Below, one piece after another: positions 5,865-6,875 of a DNA stretch of 6,875 nt; the first letter of the stretch is position 1; every line of letters starts with the position of its first letter. The notes under the pieces were generated by a model. That model ran no database searches, was not told where the DNA came from, and was given only the letters and a program-made list of their open reading frames with translations. A program made the translations under genes and the position numbers. This stretch comes from Acidobacteriota bacterium (GTDB lineage: Bacteria > Acidobacteriota > Terriglobia > Terriglobales > Acidobacteriaceae), in contig JAKAAZ010000190.1 in NCBI GenBank assembly GCA_021802085.1, forward strand, positions 1-6,875. Direction: 5' to 3'.

Positions 5865-6134
5865 ATGGCCAAGCCCACTCAGCCCACAGGAAGCACCTTC
5901 ACGTTTCGCATCGATCCGGACCTGAAGCGGGAGTTTCTGGCGGTCACGGAGACGGAGAACAAGCCGGTGTCGCAGGTCCTGCGGGACTTGATGGCGGCTT
6001 ATATCGAGCGCAAGAAGCGGAGGCAGTTTGAAGTGGAAGCCCGTCGGCAGTCGAAGCTGATTGCCTCGTCGCCGGAGGAAGCGGAAGTGATGGAGTGGAT
6101 CAGCGACGTGACCGACAGCGAGGGCTGGCGGTGA
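5865..6134 (+). CDS. Type II antitoxin, ribbon-helix-helix-like
   Basis: An 89-residue protein. ATG 5865 sits nine bases after AGGAG (5851-5855); the ATG at 5856 touches the ribosome binding site and is unlikely. Residues 11-50 read STFTFRIDPDLKREFLAVTETENKPVSQVLRDLMAAYIER: one beta strand followed by two helices, as in CopG/Arc-type DNA-binding antitoxins. The rest, basic then acidic and ending in EEAEVMEWISDVTDSEGWR, is the type of flexible tail that wraps the toxin. It should neutralise the toxin encoded next to it and repress the shared promoter. Its stop overlaps the toxin start by four bases (GTGA at 6131-6134), which indicates translational coupling. This is the only antitoxin gene in the window. 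Confidence 0.85.
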   Translation: MAKPTQPTGSTFTFRIDPDLKREFLAVTETENKPVSQVLRDLMAAYIERKKRRQFEVEARRQSKLIASSPEEAEVMEWISDVTDSEGWR

Positions 6135-6451
6135 AGCGGGGCGATCTGGTGACGATTGCCGTCTCGGGCGATTACGGCAAGCCGCGGCCGGCGCTGATTC
6201 TGCAGGCGGACGCGTTCGACGCACATCCGTCGGTGACGGTGCTGCCGCTGACGTCTGAGATTCATCCCACGCCGCTGTTTCGCGTGACCGTGCAACCGGG
6301 CAAGGAGACAGGACTGCGCCGCGTATCTCAGGTGATGGTGGACAAGGCGACCACGGTGCCGCGGGCCAAGATTGGCGCGCGCATGGGGCGCGTGGACGCG
6401 GCGACCATGCAGGCGATCAGCAAGGCTGTGATTGGATTTTTGGGGTTGTGA
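6131..6451 (+). CDS. PemK/MazF-family toxin (mRNA endoribonuclease), intact copy
   Basis: A 106-residue protein starting with GTG 6131, which overlaps the antitoxin stop; GAGGG inside the antitoxin end serves as ribosome binding site. Domain landmarks in order: MKRGDLVTIAV (first beta strand), GDYGKPRPALILQAD with the conserved arginine at residue 19, TVLPLT and FRVTVQP strands, and LRRVSQVMVDKATTVPRAKIG carrying the conserved serine near residue 66, then the C-terminal helix ATMQAISKAVIGFLGL. These are the usual MazF-fold positions. Family members cut single-stranded RNA at short motifs and arrest translation when the antitoxin is lost. The length is typical. Two decayed copies lie upstream at 2209-2532 and 4466-4757. 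A small hairpin (GCGGT-CGA-ACCGC, 6452-6464) follows the stop but without a T-run. Confidence 0.9.
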   Translation: MKRGDLVTIAVSGDYGKPRPALILQADAFDAHPSVTVLPLTSEIHPTPLFRVTVQPGKETGLRRVSQVMVDKATTVPRAKIGARMGRVDAATMQAISKAVIGFLGL

Positions 6452-6506
6452 GCGGTCGAACCGCCTCCAACCCGCCACGAGCGACTACCTCTGTCTTAAA
6501 ACTCCA

Positions 6507-6803
6507 TTAGGCAGTTGCTCCCTGCCCGCCTTTATCTGAAGACGAACCACGAAACCCAGCAAAGGCCCAAAACAAGGACCAACCTAGAGCAAAGACGGCG
6601 AGCGGTACAGCAACGGCCACAGCAACAGTCTCCATGAGCTTAACCCAGGGGTGGAGTTTTTGAATGGGCTGTCCGATTTTAGCGTACAGTTTTTGGTCTA
6701 GAACGCGGTCGCTTACATTGTTATATTCGGGAAATAAACGCCTAAAATATAGCCAAAGATATTTGAAATTTTGAAACCAGGGGTCGCCTGTCCGATGATC
6801 TTG
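6507..6803 (-). pseudogene. 5'-truncated minus-strand reading frame with a membrane segment
   Basis: On the minus strand a frame stays open from 6803 (stop at 6804-6806) to a TAA at 6507-6509, 98 codons. The first part is charged and aromatic (GDPWFQNFKYLWLYFRRLFP, then NVSDRVLDQKLYAKIGQPI) and leads into a strongly hydrophobic stretch (METVAVAVAVPLAVFALGW, then SLFWAFAGF), ending in a Ser/Gly-rich tail. The only standard start codon is ATG at 6633-6635, which would give just a 42-residue single-span peptide without a ribosome binding site. I read it as the C-terminal remnant of a longer membrane protein cut at its 5' side near 6790-6806, possibly by the element that begins there. Bases here are more AT-rich than in neighbouring genes. 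It could also be a chance frame. Confidence 0.4.
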
Positions 6804-6833
6804 TTATCCCGACGAGAGCAAAGGGAGGCGACC
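6782..6833. promoter_or_regulatory. Inverted repeat that could mask the ribosome binding site of the last gene
   Basis: GGTCGCCT (6782-6789) and AGGCGACC (6826-6833) are exact reverse complements. With one bulged G (6790) the pairing extends three more positions, TCC (6791-6793) with GGG (6823-6825), covering the GGGAGG Shine-Dalgarno. In an mRNA starting upstream, this fold would hide the start site of the gene at 6835, a known way in which mobile elements limit translation by read-through transcripts. Confidence 0.45.
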
Positions 6834-6834
6834 G

Positions 6835-6875
6835 ATGGAGAGGTTCACCAAGCTGTTTGGCAGCCTGATCGTTTT
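6835..6875 (+). CDS. Start of an unidentified gene (3' part outside window)
   Basis: ATG 6835 follows the strong Shine-Dalgarno AAAGGGAGG (6820-6828) at six bases and opens a frame MERFTKLFGSLIV that runs off the window. From memory this N-terminus resembles a multicopy uncharacterised family found in acidobacterial genomes, possibly mobile-element borne, but 13 residues are too few to rest on. Its position directly against a truncated minus-strand frame and its hairpin-masked start are consistent with an inserted element. Confidence 0.45.
   Translation, partial: MERFTKLFGSLIV

Larger units (their letters stand above)
6452..6834. other. Non-coding stretch on the plus strand between toxin and last gene
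   Basis: No plus-strand gene is supported here. Positions 6452-6480 hold a faint match to the 3' flank of the two toxin remnants (GGTCG-AAC-CCTCC spacing). From 6507 the stretch holds the minus-strand fragment described separately. The portion 6710-6780 is clearly AT-richer than the rest of the window. I see no tRNA, terminator or array. Confidence 0.5.

Noticed and set aside
6669..6796. CTGTCCGAT present at 6669-6677 and 6788-6796 as a possible target-site duplication
   Set aside because: Nine bases 119 bp apart with no element ends in between; likely coincidence.

Overview
The window looks like a chromosomal stretch from a moderately GC-rich environmental bacterium. An acidobacterial (Acidobacteriota, Terriglobia-like) origin is my best guess. 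It rests on the gene styles: a secreted DUF1080 / 3-keto-disaccharide-hydrolase-type protein, a stand-alone cobalamin-binding radical SAM protein, a receiver domain joined to a helical RsbRD-like domain, and many decayed toxin-antitoxin and mobile pieces. This is inference, not proof.

Layout. (1) 2-1150: 3' part of an ABC-2 type exporter permease (NatB-like), cut by the window edge. (2) 1151-1374: intergenic region with two strong dyads built on the same GTTGCC-N2-GCAAC-like core, a perfect 15-bp-arm palindrome and a TAGTTGCC/GGCAACTA palindrome, 30 bp apart. (3) 1375-2199: a CheY-like response regulator with a C-terminal all-helical domain. (4) 2209-2532: a broken PemK/MazF-family toxin copy. 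(5) 2726-4213: a complete B12-binding radical SAM protein. (6) 4385-4757: a chimeric scar in which a GNAT acetyltransferase remnant with an internal deletion runs straight into a second broken toxin copy. (7) 4984-5766: a secreted DUF1080 protein. (8) 5865-6451: an intact two-gene toxin-antitoxin operon (ribbon-helix-helix-type antitoxin plus PemK/MazF toxin) with a likely operator. (9) 6507-about 6803, minus strand: a fragment of a membrane-protein-like reading frame without its 5' end. (10) 6835-6875: the first codons of a plus-strand gene with a strong ribosome binding site partly covered by an inverted repeat, possibly the start of a mobile element.

The organising theme is a three-copy PemK/MazF family. 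The intact operon lies at the right. Two orphan copies, which share the same frame-breaking change and the same 3' flank, sit in direct orientation on either side of the radical SAM gene. The radical SAM gene is therefore bracketed by direct repeats of about 390-400 bp, a configuration suited to excision, duplication or gene conversion. The second copy differs from the first by a small perfect hairpin block in its 3' flank.

The permease, response regulator, radical SAM protein and DUF1080 protein do not obviously form one pathway. No CRISPR array, tRNA or rRNA was seen.
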